Part shown: positions 44,698 through 53,456 of the stretch, in pieces
Layout of the letters: every line of letters begins with the position of its first letter
Numbering within the stretch: the stretch's first letter is position 1
Source of the DNA: RGIG5612 sp963599255
GTDB lineage: Bacteria > Bacillota > Clostridia > Lachnospirales > Lachnospiraceae
Length of the DNA stretch: 64,000 bases
Direction of reading: 5' to 3'
NCBI GenBank assembly: GCA_963599255.1
Contig: CAVBWS010000006.1
Coordinates: 5,944 to 69,943, forward strand
Program-made: the position numbers and the translations under genes
Notes under the pieces: model-generated
The model's input: only the letters and a program-made list of their open reading frames with translations
What the model was told of the DNA's origin: nothing
Database searches by the model: none

Positions 44698-45651
44698 ATG
44701 AGAATTAATGTAATGGATTTAAATACTCTTACCAACGGAGACTTGGACTTTTCTGAGATAGAAGCGCTCGGTGAGACAAGATTCTATAATGTGCTGCCGG
44801 ATGATGAGATGATAGAGAAGTGCAAGGATGCTGATGCAATTCTGATCAATAAGGTATCGCTCACAAGGCAAGTCATAGAGCAGCTCCCGAGTGTCAGATA
44901 TATAGGACTTTTTGCCACGGGATATAATAATGTTGATCTGAAGGCTGCTTCCGATCATGGCATTGCAGTGGCAAATGTTCCGGGATACAGCACTGATGCG
45001 GTCTCCCAGCAGGTATTTTCTTTTATTCTTATGTTTGCTTCAAGCATGCCTTTATACAATGACGCAGTGCATAGAGGAGAGTGGATCAATTCTAGGACAT
45101 TCTCATTCTTTCCATATCCTATAAGTGAGATCGCAGGCAAAATCATCGGTATCGTAGGATATGGGAACATTGGAAGGAAGGTATCTCAGATAGCAGATGC
45201 ATTTGGAATGAAAGTAATGATTTATACAAGACGCCACATAGGGGACTGCCCGTATGAACAGGTTGATAAAACCAGACTGTTTTCAGAGTCGGATTATCTG
45301 TCTCTTAACTGTCCGCTTAATGAGGGTACTGCAAATCTTGTTAACGAAGATACACTTAAACTAATGAAGCCAACAGCATTTCTGATAAATACTGCAAGAG
45401 GCGGTGTCGTAGATCCCAAGGCACTTGCAGATGCACTTAATAAAGGACGGATCGCGGGTGCAGGAATAGATGTTCTTACAGTTGAACCGATGCCAGCTGA
45501 CGATTCTCTGTATACAGCGGCAAATTGTATCATCACCCCTCATGTGGGATGGGCAGCAATTGAATCACGAAGAAGATGCGTCAGCATGGTGGCGGATAAT
45601 CTTAAATGCTGGATGGAGGGCCACCCTAAGAATATTGTCAATATATTATAA
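44698..45651 (+). CDS. D-isomer-specific 2-hydroxyacid dehydrogenase
   Basis: A 317-residue NAD(P)H-dependent enzyme, close in pattern to glycerate/hydroxypyruvate reductases. The substrate domain is split (1-100 and C-terminal), around a Rossmann domain with GYGNIG at 154-159 (one residue short of the usual GxGxxG spacing check, but intact). Catalytic residues: Arg in INTARGGVVD, Glu in VEPMPADD and His in ITPHVGWA. The exact substrate (glycerate, lactate, other) cannot be decided. The ribosome site AGGGAA is weak. It is preceded by the structured RNA and tandem repeats, and followed by a terminator shared with the convergent aminotransferase gene. Confidence 0.9.
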   Translation: MRINVMDLNTLTNGDLDFSEIEALGETRFYNVLPDDEMIEKCKDADAILINKVSLTRQVIEQLPSVRYIGLFATGYNNVDLKAASDHGIAVANVPGYSTDAVSQQVFSFILMFASSMPLYNDAVHRGEWINSRTFSFFPYPISEIAGKIIGIVGYGNIGRKVSQIADAFGMKVMIYTRRHIGDCPYEQVDKTRLFSESDYLSLNCPLNEGTANLVNEDTLKLMKPTAFLINTARGGVVDPKALADALNKGRIAGAGIDVLTVEPMPADDSLYTAANCIITPHVGWAAIESRRRCVSMVADNLKCWMEGHPKNIVNIL

Positions 45652-45744
45652 TTCTATCTTACGAAAATACCTCTGATTCACCACTCATACAAAGCATGCA
45701 GATCCGAGTTGGACTACTGGTTTTGCAAGGGATTTTAATACAAC

Positions 45745-45779
45745 AAGGGTGCCAGACTGCTGCTGTATCTGGCACCCTT
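45745..45779. terminator. Bidirectional terminator between dehydrogenase and aminotransferase genes
   Basis: Perfect 12-bp arms AAGGGTGCCAGA and TCTGGCACCCTT with an 11-base loop; TTTTT follows on the plus strand after AGCGGTG, and TTGTTGTATT on the minus strand. Confidence 0.75.
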
Positions 45780-45794
45780 AGCGGTGTTTTTACA

Positions 45795-46976
45795 TTATGA
45801 TTTTTGAGATTTAAGTATGCCGCTGGCGTCAATTACCTGAATCATTTCATTTAATTCTTCAACAGGCAGAACAAGGGCAAATCTTACATATCCCTCACCG
45901 CAGGAGCCGAAGGCGCTGCCTGGTGTACATAACACACCGGTAGCCTCAAGCAGCTTCATGCAGAAGTCTTGAGATGATTCGAATCCTTCCGGTATCTTAA
46001 CCCATGCGAACATGGTTCCCTTACTGTCGGCCACGTTCCAGCCAATGCTTCTTAAGCCGCCGCACAGAGCATCTCGTCTGGCCTGATACATCCTGCATTG
46101 TTCCTTGACACCCTCAAGCGGGCCTGTAAGGGCTGCAATCGCAGCCTTCTGGATAGGCAGGAACATACCAAAATCATACTGAGATCGCAGGAGCTTCATG
46201 GCATCAATGATCTCCTTATTGCCGATTACAAATGATATTCTTGCACCTGTAACATTAAATGATTTCGACAGCGAGAAGAACTCGATTCCCTGTTCCTTGG
46301 CACCCTTATGATTCAAGAAGGATCCGCCATAATTTCCGTCATAGATAATGTCAGAGTAGGCGTTATCATGAACTACAATAATATTGTATTTGCGGGCAAA
46401 TGCCAGAAGCTCTTCGTAAAATTCATCAGGAGCAACGGCACATACAGGATTATACGGATAAGATACCATGATATATTTGGCTCTCTTAGCAATATCCTCC
46501 GGTATGTCTGAAAATTTAGGCAGAAAATCATTTTCTTCCTTAAGTTCATAGAAATATAATTCAGCATCGCCTAAATAAGCCCCAACTTCAAAAATCGGAT
46601 AACCGGGATTAGGAAGCAGTACTACATCGCCAGAGTTGCACAGAGCTAATCCCAGGTGTGCAACTCCTTCCTGAGAGCCGCTGACAGACATGATCTCATC
46701 AGGAGTAATGTCAACATTAAACCTTTTTTTATAATATTTAACCACTGCATCAAGCATCTCAGGGGTATCTCGCAGTGCGTAGTGCCAGTTCTCCGGGTCA
46801 GCCGCTGCGTCAATTAATGCCTGCTGCACGTGAGGCGCCACCGGAAAATCCGGCGTGCCGATGAAGAGGTTATACATCTTACGACCTGTTTTAAGGAATT
46901 CTTCCTTCTTCTCATTTAAGGCTGCAAAAATGCCTGTCTGGAAGTGATTTAATCTGTCTGCTTTTTCTATTACCAT
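45795..46976 (-). CDS. Class I/II PLP-dependent aminotransferase
   Basis: A 393-residue fold-type I aminotransferase. Substrate and cofactor motifs: YNLFIGTPDFPVAPH near the start, SGSQEGVAHLGLAL, NPGYPIFEVG, SYPYNPVCAVA with the PLP-site Asn, DNAYSDI with Asp, and the Schiff-base Lys238 in SLSKSFNVTGARISF. The C-terminal Arg in GYVRFALVL binds the substrate carboxylate. It resembles the LL-diaminopimelate/alanine aminotransferase-like group, but the substrate is not decided. Minus strand, 119 bases after guaA with a hairpin between, so separate or partly read-through expression. Confidence 0.88.
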   Translation of the reverse strand: MVIEKADRLNHFQTGIFAALNEKKEEFLKTGRKMYNLFIGTPDFPVAPHVQQALIDAAADPENWHYALRDTPEMLDAVVKYYKKRFNVDITPDEIMSVSGSQEGVAHLGLALCNSGDVVLLPNPGYPIFEVGAYLGDAELYFYELKEENDFLPKFSDIPEDIAKRAKYIMVSYPYNPVCAVAPDEFYEELLAFARKYNIIVVHDNAYSDIIYDGNYGGSFLNHKGAKEQGIEFFSLSKSFNVTGARISFVIGNKEIIDAMKLLRSQYDFGMFLPIQKAAIAALTGPLEGVKEQCRMYQARRDALCGGLRSIGWNVADSKGTMFAWVKIPEGFESSQDFCMKLLEATGVLCTPGSAFGSCGEGYVRFALVLPVEELNEMIQVIDASGILKSQKS

Positions 46977-47018
46977 TGTTCTATGCCCTTATACTAATAA
47001 AAATTATAATTACAAAAT

Positions 47019-47063
47019 TTAAATCATTCTTAGAAATTACAAGCACCTCTAAGAATGATTTAA
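47019..47063 (-). terminator. Hairpin between guaA and the aminotransferase gene
   Basis: Perfect 16-bp arms TTAAATCATTCTTAGA and TCTAAGAATGATTTAA with a 13-base loop; on the minus strand it is followed by ATTTTGTAATT. It is a probable guaA terminator, weak by U-run. Confidence 0.55.
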
Positions 47064-47095
47064 GAAAATTCATCTGATTATAAGTAAGTTATATG

Positions 47096-48628
47096 TTATT
47101 CCCACTCAACTGTTCCTGGCGGTTTCTGGGTGATGTCGTATACAACTCTGTTAACATGGTCAACCTCGTTGATGATCCTGTTGGAGATCCTTCCCAGCAG
47201 ATCATACGGGATCTTGGCCCAGTCAGCTGTCATGAAGTCATCGGTTGTGACTGCACGGATGGCGATAAGCTCATCATATGTTCTGTGATCTCCCATAACG
47301 CCAACTGTCTTAACCCCCGGAAGAACTGCGAAGAATTGAGCCAGGTTCTCACTGTAGCCGGACTTAGCGACTTCATCTCTTAATACCCAGTCGGCTTCTT
47401 GTAAGATCTTGATCTTCTCAGCAGTAATCTCACCAATGACACGGACACCCAGTCCAGGACCCGGGAATGGCTGCCTCCATACGAGGTCATGCGGAAGACC
47501 CAGCTTCTCACCGACTTTTCTGACTTCATCCTTGAACAGATCCTTAAGGGGCTCGATTATGCCGTCAAATGTAATATCAGAAGGCATTGCAACCTGATTA
47601 TGATGAGTCTTGATCTTAGCTGCATCGCCTTTACCGCTTTCAATGCGGTCAGGGTAAATAGTTCCCTGAGCGAAGAATCCGCCGTTATATCTGTCTCGGA
47701 TTTCATCCCAGAATACTTTATAGAATTCGGTTCCTATGATATGACGCTTATCCTCAGGGTCAACTGCGCCCTTAAGCTTTTCAAGAAAGACTTCCTGGCA
47801 GTTAACACGAACGAAATTCATATCAAATAATTTGGTAAATGTTTCTTCGACGAAGTCGCCTTCATCCTTCCTCATAAGACCTTGGTCTACGAATACGCAT
47901 GTTAATTGCTTGCCGATGGCCTTAGAGAGAAGAGCAGCGGCAACTGATGAGTCAACACCACCTGACAGACCTAAGATTACGCCCTTGTCACCGATTGTTT
48001 CACGAAGTTCAGCAACAGTATCTTCAATGAAGCTTTCCATAACCCAGTCACCGGCGCATTCACATACCTTATACAGGAAGTTGTAGAGCAGCTGCTTGCC
48101 ATATTCAGAATGTGTAACTTCCGGATGATATTGAACTGCGTAAATCTTCTTGGCAGCATTTTCCATTGAAGCGCAAGGACATTTGTCCGTTGTACCTGTA
48201 AGAGTGAAGCCCTCAGGGAGCTTACTTACATAGTCAGTGTGGCTCATCCATACAATGCTGTCTGACGGGATATCTGAGTAAATAAGCGAATTAGAAGCGT
48301 GCAGATTTATCATGCCATATTCAGAGCTTCCTTCAGCGCTTTCAACGGTGCCGCCTGCCATATATGCTATAAGCTGGCATCCGTAGCAAATACCGAGAAT
48401 AGGAATGCCGGCATCCAAAATGGCCGGATCGAAATGCGGTGATGACATGTCATAAACACTGTTAGGGCCCCCGGTGAAGATAATGCCTTTATATCCGGCA
48501 GCCATGATCTCATCCACTGTTATCTTATTATAAGGCACAATTTCAGCATATACGTGGTGATCACGTACACGGCGGGCAATGAGCTGGTTATACTGACCGC
48601 CAAAATCCAATACTAAAACTTTTTCCAT
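47096..48628 (-). CDS. guaA: GMP synthase (glutamine-hydrolysing)
   Basis: A 510-residue enzyme converting XMP to GMP. The class I glutamine amidotransferase domain (1-190) has nucleophile Cys81 in GICYGCQ and the His/Glu pair in QYHPEVTHSE. The ATP pyrophosphatase domain has the P-loop GLSGGVDSS near 220; the C-terminal dimerisation domain ends in the conserved KPPGTVEWE. TAGGAGACATT precedes the ATG. It is part of a minus-strand purine group purA-purB-guaA that takes IMP to AMP and supplies the last GMP step. Confidence 0.98.
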   Translation of the reverse strand: MEKVLVLDFGGQYNQLIARRVRDHHVYAEIVPYNKITVDEIMAAGYKGIIFTGGPNSVYDMSSPHFDPAILDAGIPILGICYGCQLIAYMAGGTVESAEGSSEYGMINLHASNSLIYSDIPSDSIVWMSHTDYVSKLPEGFTLTGTTDKCPCASMENAAKKIYAVQYHPEVTHSEYGKQLLYNFLYKVCECAGDWVMESFIEDTVAELRETIGDKGVILGLSGGVDSSVAAALLSKAIGKQLTCVFVDQGLMRKDEGDFVEETFTKLFDMNFVRVNCQEVFLEKLKGAVDPEDKRHIIGTEFYKVFWDEIRDRYNGGFFAQGTIYPDRIESGKGDAAKIKTHHNQVAMPSDITFDGIIEPLKDLFKDEVRKVGEKLGLPHDLVWRQPFPGPGLGVRVIGEITAEKIKILQEADWVLRDEVAKSGYSENLAQFFAVLPGVKTVGVMGDHRTYDELIAIRAVTTDDFMTADWAKIPYDLLGRISNRIINEVDHVNRVVYDITQKPPGTVEWE

Positions 48629-48664
48629 AATGTCTCCTAGATCTTTTATAAGTTTTCAGACAGC

Positions 48665-48705
48665 GGCTGCGCAGGCAGGACGATACCCTGCATAGCTGCG
48701 CAGCC
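48665..48705 (-). promoter_or_regulatory. Hairpin in the purB-guaA spacer
   Basis: GGCTGCGCA pairs with TGCGCAGCC, with an inner GCAGG/CCTGC. No U-run follows on the minus strand, so an mRNA-stability or processing hairpin, or a repeat-family member, is more likely than a terminator. Confidence 0.5.
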
Positions 48706-48765
48706 ATTAATTTATATACAGTCCCGCTGCCTACAGGCTGCAGGAGTTGCTGAAGTTATTTTTTA

Positions 48766-50181
48766 TCATAATGAAATTTCTGCAGTCTCTTTCTTAATGC
48801 CTGCGATCAGAGGCTTAACCTTGGCCAGGAATGCGTCTACCTGAGCAGGGCAGCGTCCGATGTATGCACTTGGATTAAGAGTCTCCGTCAGTTCCTCTTC
48901 GGTCATATTAAATGCCGGTTCAGCAGCAAGGAGTGAGAGCAGATTACATGGCAGACCGTTCTTCATGTTTGCCGTCGCCTTCATAGAACATTCACGTATG
49001 ATCTCATGCAGTTCCTGACGATTGCCGCCGCGGCGAACGCCTTCCATCATGATATTTTCTGTTGCAATGAAAGGAAGATATTCATTAACTGTTCTTTCAA
49101 CAATCTTCTCATTAACAACAAGTCCGTCAGATACATTCTGTGCCAGACGAAGTATGGCATCAGCGCACAGAAATCCTTCAGGAAGAGAGATCCTTCTGTT
49201 GGCTGAATCGTCAAGTGTACGCTCAAGCCACTGAACAGAGGCTGTCATAGGGGCATTGGCTGCGTCAGCCATAAGATAACGTGCCAACGAACAGATACGT
49301 TCAGAACGCATAGGATTTCTCTTATACGGCATAGCAGATGATCCAATCTGATTCTTTTCAAATGGTTCTTCCACCTGTCTGTCATGCTGCAGCAAGCGGA
49401 TATCATTAGCCATACGATAGCAGCTCTGAGCGATAGAACTTAATACATTAAGAATGCGGCTGTCGAGCTTTCTCGGATATGTCTGCCCGCATACATCAAA
49501 CATCTTATTGAAGCCGAATTCTGAGCAGATCTGACGATTCATTTTCATGATCTTATCTTCGTCATTATCGAAGAGTTCCATGAAGCTGGCTTCCGTACCT
49601 GTGGTGCCGCGGCATCCCAACATAGGAATATGCTCGGTAACGAAGTCTAGCTCCTCCAGGTCGGTAACGAAATCCTGCATCCATAAGGATGCGCGTTTGC
49701 CTACCGTAACTAATTGAGCCGGCTGGTAATGAGTATATCCCAGAGTAGGAAGAGCCTTATATTTGTCAGCAAAATCTGCCAGATTAGCGATAACCTTGAG
49801 AAGTTCACCTCTTAAATACTTAAGTGCATCTCTGTAGATGATAATATCAGCATTGTCTGTTACATAGCAGCTGGTAGCCCCTAAGTGAATAATACCTGCG
49901 GCTGACGGTGCAACTTTGCCGTATGTATATACATGAGCCATAACATCGTGGCGGACTTCCTTCTCACGCTGTGCTGCACACTCAAAGTCGATCTCGTCGA
50001 TGTGTTCTTCAAGTTCTTTGATCTGCGCTTCTGTGACCGGCAGGCCTAAATTGTGTTCAGCTCTTGCAAGGGCGATCCAGAGTCTTCTCCAGGTTTTGAT
50101 CCTGGTTTCGGCAGAGAAGAGCTCCAGCATATAAGCAGAAGCATATCTTGAAGACAGAGGGGATTCGTATTTATTAGTCAT
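48766..50181 (-). CDS. purB: Adenylosuccinate lyase
   Basis: A 471-residue member of the fumarase/aspartase superfamily that cleaves SAICAR and adenylosuccinate. Marks: N-terminal YASAYMLELFSAE, the H-containing stretch MAHVYTYGKVAPSAAGIIHLGATSCY, TLGYTHYQPAQ, and the signature loop GSSAMPYKRNPMRSE near 285-298. AAAGGATATTTTC precedes the ATG. It starts 29 bases after purA ends, in the same direction, so the two are almost certainly cotranscribed. Confidence 0.97.
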   Translation of the reverse strand: MTNKYESPLSSRYASAYMLELFSAETRIKTWRRLWIALARAEHNLGLPVTEAQIKELEEHIDEIDFECAAQREKEVRHDVMAHVYTYGKVAPSAAGIIHLGATSCYVTDNADIIIYRDALKYLRGELLKVIANLADFADKYKALPTLGYTHYQPAQLVTVGKRASLWMQDFVTDLEELDFVTEHIPMLGCRGTTGTEASFMELFDNDEDKIMKMNRQICSEFGFNKMFDVCGQTYPRKLDSRILNVLSSIAQSCYRMANDIRLLQHDRQVEEPFEKNQIGSSAMPYKRNPMRSERICSLARYLMADAANAPMTASVQWLERTLDDSANRRISLPEGFLCADAILRLAQNVSDGLVVNEKIVERTVNEYLPFIATENIMMEGVRRGGNRQELHEIIRECSMKATANMKNGLPCNLLSLLAAEPAFNMTEEELTETLNPSAYIGRCPAQVDAFLAKVKPLIAGIKKETAEISL

Positions 50182-50210
50182 GAAAATATCCTTTCATAAT
50201 ATGCAGAGAT

Positions 50211-51491
50211 TTATTTGTCGCGCTTAATATATGAATCTCTTTCCGGTCCTACGGATACATATGTGATGTGGCATCCGATGGCTTTTTCTATCATAAGAAC
50301 ATAATCCTGTGCAGCCTTAGGCAGGTCATCCCATTTGCGAACGCCTGAAATATCTGTACCCCAGCCGTCAACATATTCGATAACCGGCTTAGCATCGTTA
50401 AGTGCAGCAGGGAATGGGAATTCGTCTGTCTGCTGTCCGTTTAATATATAGTGTGAGCATACAGGAATCTTGTCCATGTAGCTTAATACATCCAGCTTGG
50501 TAAGTGCGATATCCGTAGCACCCTGAACCTCGACACCATAACGAGTAGCAACAAGATCGATCGGTCCCACACGACGAGGACGACCTGTCTTGGCACCGTA
50601 TTCGCCGCCAGCTTCTCTTAATTTATCAGCCTCCTCGCCGAACCATTCGCAGGTAAACGGACCTTCGCCTACGCAGGTTGAATAAGCTTTTACAACGCCT
50701 ATAATTGTGTCAATTTTAGCAGATGTAAGACCTGAACCTACAGGTGCATATGCAGCAATTGCATTTGATGAAGTTGTATATGGGAAAATTCCGTAGTCGA
50801 GATCTCTTAATGAGCCTAACTGAGCTTCGAAGAGAATACGCTTGCCTTCTTTCTGAGACTTACGAAGGAAACTTCCTGTATCGCAAATGAATGGTTTTAA
50901 TTTTTTACCAAATTCGTTAAGCCAGTTCATGATCTGCTCAAGAGTATAAGGCTTGGCATGGTAAACCTGTGTAAGAGTAAGGTTCTTCCATTCCATTATG
51001 TCTGCAATGCGGGATTTAAGATATTCAGGGTAGAACAATTCGCCGGCCTGGATGGTCTTCTTCTGATATTTATCAGAGTAGAATGGAGCGATGCCCTGCT
51101 TAGTTGAGCCGTACTTTTTATCCTTAAGTCTGGCTTCTTCAAGCCCGTCCAGATCTCTGTGCCATGGAAGAAGCAGTGATGCACGGTCGCTTATTCTGAA
51201 GTTTTCAGGTGTAAGTTTGATGCCCTGTGACATTACTGTGCTCATTTCATTCCACAGGTTTTCCATGTCTACAGCGACACCATTTCCGAGAATGTTAACA
51301 ACTCCCGGACGGAAAATACCTGATGGCAGAAGATGCAGTGCGAATTTGCCATATTCATTCTCAACTGTGTGTCCGGCATTGCCGCCGCCCTGATAACGTA
51401 TAACGATATCAGCGTCTTGCGTGAGAAGGTCAACCATACGTCCCTTTCCTTCATCACCCCAGTTAATTCCTACAATTGCGCTATTTGACAT
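50211..51491 (-). CDS. purA: Adenylosuccinate synthase
   Basis: A 426-residue GTP-dependent enzyme making adenylosuccinate from IMP and aspartate. P-loop-like NWGDEGKGRMVDLL near residue 10 (most families read GDEGKGK; the Arg substitution is seen here), GNAGHTV, the IMP-site TKQGIAPFYSDK, GPFTCEW, and GRPRRVGPIDLVATRY near 310. The start at 51491 is chosen for AAGGAG 7 bases upstream; a longer in-frame ATG at 51545 adds 18 unmatched residues. First gene of the purA-purB(-guaA) group. Confidence 0.96.
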   Translation of the reverse strand: MSNSAIVGINWGDEGKGRMVDLLTQDADIVIRYQGGGNAGHTVENEYGKFALHLLPSGIFRPGVVNILGNGVAVDMENLWNEMSTVMSQGIKLTPENFRISDRASLLLPWHRDLDGLEEARLKDKKYGSTKQGIAPFYSDKYQKKTIQAGELFYPEYLKSRIADIMEWKNLTLTQVYHAKPYTLEQIMNWLNEFGKKLKPFICDTGSFLRKSQKEGKRILFEAQLGSLRDLDYGIFPYTTSSNAIAAYAPVGSGLTSAKIDTIIGVVKAYSTCVGEGPFTCEWFGEEADKLREAGGEYGAKTGRPRRVGPIDLVATRYGVEVQGATDIALTKLDVLSYMDKIPVCSHYILNGQQTDEFPFPAALNDAKPVIEYVDGWGTDISGVRKWDDLPKAAQDYVLMIEKAIGCHITYVSVGPERDSYIKRDK

Positions 51492-51803
51492 AATAGTCTC
51501 CTTACCAGATATTCCGGATCGCAGATAATTCTCCGCAAACATCAAAAAACATCTGCATCAAATGCAAATGAAGCGATATGCGTTCATCTTAGTCCGAAAA
51601 TCTAAAATTATTAACATAACAATATGTGACATAAAAAATCATGCCATTACAGTTTGTAAAATCAATTGCGTAAGATAGAGAACTTGGTAAAAGATTTTAC
51701 GCTTTATAATAGCATGATGTTGTAGGATTTTCTATAAATAGTTCTACAAAAGTAGAAGAAAATATTTACACGACATAATAAGTTTTGTCTAAATGCTCTC
51801 ATA

Positions 51804-51875
51804 CAGGGATGGCGCAGACCACTGTTCGAAAACGCCTACGCTGATTGTTTTCTCGCAGTGGTCTGCGCCATCCTG
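51804..51875 (-). repeat. Intergenic palindromic repeat, family 1 copy B
   Basis: A ~20-bp outer stem CAGGGATGGCGCAGACC/GGTCTGCGCCATCCTG (one bulged G) and the family core at 51828-51852 in inverted orientation. It follows the TSCPD gene. The rest of the 411-base spacer 51492-51902 before purA is AT-rich; I see no purine riboswitch, PurR box or convincing promoter there. Confidence 0.75.
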
Positions 51876-51902
51876 GCATAAAAATGCTTTAATACATAGA
51901 AT

Positions 51903-52157
51903 TTATTTAAGGGCGTTATATGCTTCCCTTACGGCGATTGCCAGCTGATCAGCGCAGGATGTGGGTTTCATACCGCAGAGATTCCCTTTTAATTTGCTCT
52001 CAATGTAATCAACTGTACATCCGTCCACAAGCTTAGAGATGGCATTAAGATTGCCATTGCATCCGCCGATGAATTCCACATTGCTTATGACATCTCCGTT
52101 AATATCGAAGTTAATGACCTGTGAGCAGACGCCTTTGGTTTTATAACTGTATCTCAC
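51903..52157 (-). CDS. TIGR03905-type TSCPD domain protein
   Basis: An 84-residue protein resembling the C-terminal TSCPD module of class II ribonucleotide reductase: the core motif is seen as GMKPTSCADQLA, preceded by YSYKTKGVCSQVINF, EFIGGCNGNLNAISKL and the Cys in NLCG. Four conserved Cys suggest metal or nucleotide-cofactor binding; the role is unknown. The start is GTG at 52157, because AAAGGAGG ends 7 bases before it and the family begins xRYSYKTKG; an in-frame ATG at 52292 would add 45 unrelated residues. Confidence 0.82.
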   Translation of the reverse strand: MRYSYKTKGVCSQVINFDINGDVISNVEFIGGCNGNLNAISKLVDGCTVDYIESKLKGNLCGMKPTSCADQLAIAVREAYNALK

Positions 52158-52230
52158 TGTGATTCCTCCTTTATGCTGCAGGATAAATACAAGTCCTGAA
52201 GCGTTATATTTCATTATTGTTGTATATGTA

Positions 52231-52259
52231 TTTATATTAGTTCGTGGGGGATTTTTCAA
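52231..52259 (-). promoter_or_regulatory. Promoter of the TSCPD gene
   Basis: On the minus strand TTGAAA, a 17-base spacer and TATAAA. Start expected near 52225, giving a leader of about 65 bases; this also excludes the longer reading frame start at 52292. Confidence 0.6.
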
Positions 52260-52490
52260 GATGAATTTTTGAAAGTCATTAGTTGCTTGCATGGTATGAA
52301 TTGCTGCCGATGCGCTTTAGGACACGTGTCGGTCTTGACCGGGTATTGAACTCTGTGATAAAAAATATTGGTGATTTTACAACTGACTGCAATATGCGAT
52401 GTAGTATTTGCCATCATAAAAACGTGATGAGAACACAGCCGAATCTTAAGTCAGTACAGCTTTTAGAAAAGGCAGACGAGGTTATATATT

Positions 52491-53300
52491 ATGAATAATT
52501 CTTCAAAAGGAATATCTGCAGCAGTGCTTAAAAATATTGCGCTGCTTACCATGACACTGGATCATGTGACCGGAGTCGTATATGTGAAATATCTGTACAC
52601 GCAGGGTGTACATAGCATATACAGCGATGATCTCTATATGCTGGGCAGGATAATAGGAAGAATTGCATTTGTGTTGTATGCATTTATGCTTGCGGAGGGT
52701 GCATTTAAAACGAGAAATAAAGTCAAATACGCAGGAAGGCTTCTGCTTCTTGCAGTTATTTCGATAGTTCCGCACAGCTATGCAATGGCTGACAAATGGT
52801 TTAACCCGTCAGATATGAATATATTCTTCCTTCTGTTTACGGGGCTTATAACTATCTATGGTTATCAATGGCTGAAAGATAATATAAAAAGCGGATTCTT
52901 GTCTGTATTATGCCGCCTTATCCTGGTTGCAGCGGCATGCTTTGTATCCCTGAAACTTCATTTCGAATACGGAATGATGGGAATACTTTTGATCATGACA
53001 TTTTATATATTTAAAGACAGCTTCGTTAAGACGGCCATATTCGGAACACTTGTTATGTCAGTAGGGTATATGGCTCATGTTATCCTGCAGACGGATGTGA
53101 TTAATTGGTTCTCACGTCACAGCGATAATCTGATACAATCACTGATCAATATTGATAAGATCCAGATATACGGCCTGCTGGCATTTCCGCTTATATATTT
53201 CTATAATGGGCAGAAGGGAAGGCAGCTGCCGAAATATTTCTATTATTTCTTCTATCCGGTTCACCTGGGAATTCTTGCGATTATAAAGATGTGTATGTAA
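52491..53300 (+). CDS. TraX-family membrane protein (acetyltransferase type)
   Basis: A 269-residue polytopic membrane protein with about eight hydrophobic segments. The N-terminal signature is VLKNIALLTMTLDHVTGVVY, the family's LKxIAxxxMxxDHxG pattern; further marks are RIIGRIAFVLYAFMLAEG, MNIFFLLFTGL and the C-terminal YFFYPVHLGILAII. TraX of the F plasmid acetylates pilin; chromosomal TraX-like proteins in Firmicutes have no settled role and are probably membrane acyltransferases. No conjugation gene is near. A GAGG lies 10 bases before the ATG. The 333-base spacer upstream also holds the divergent TSCPD promoter. Confidence 0.85.
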   Translation: MNNSSKGISAAVLKNIALLTMTLDHVTGVVYVKYLYTQGVHSIYSDDLYMLGRIIGRIAFVLYAFMLAEGAFKTRNKVKYAGRLLLLAVISIVPHSYAMADKWFNPSDMNIFFLLFTGLITIYGYQWLKDNIKSGFLSVLCRLILVAAACFVSLKLHFEYGMMGILLIMTFYIFKDSFVKTAIFGTLVMSVGYMAHVILQTDVINWFSRHSDNLIQSLINIDKIQIYGLLAFPLIYFYNGQKGRQLPKYFYYFFYPVHLGILAIIKMCM

Positions 53301-53375
53301 AAATTTAATTAAGATATGTAGATTGAAATGCATTGCGGCGCGGCTGTAAAACTTCATTGACCAAGCTGGGACGGC

Positions 53376-53444
53376 GCAGCCACTATGAGAAAACAATTAG
53401 CGTAGGCGTTTTCTCATAGTGGCTGCTATGCCGAGGTTCACAGC
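53376..53444. repeat. Intergenic palindromic repeat C carrying both family 1 core and the GCTGTGAACCTCGG module
   Basis: A perfect 19-bp stem GCAGCCACTATGAGAAAAC/GTTTTCTCATAGTGGCTGC at 53376-53394 and 53408-53426 with a 13-base loop; the family core is at 53389-53413. The minus strand of 53431-53444 reads GCTGTGAACCTCGG, and CGCGGCTGTAAAAC near 53338 forms its imperfect partner. It lies between convergent traX-like and L,D-transpeptidase genes. Confidence 0.78.
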
Positions 53445-53456
53445 GCGGGATAGAAA

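Noticed and set aside
51492..51902. Purine riboswitch or PurR box before purA
   Set aside because: Neither the conserved purine-aptamer loops nor a PurR-type box was seen on the minus strand.
52283..52498. 71-residue plus-strand open frame overlapping the TraX start
   Set aside because: No ribosome site, no recognised motif apart from a chance CxxC, and it overlaps the TSCPD promoter region.
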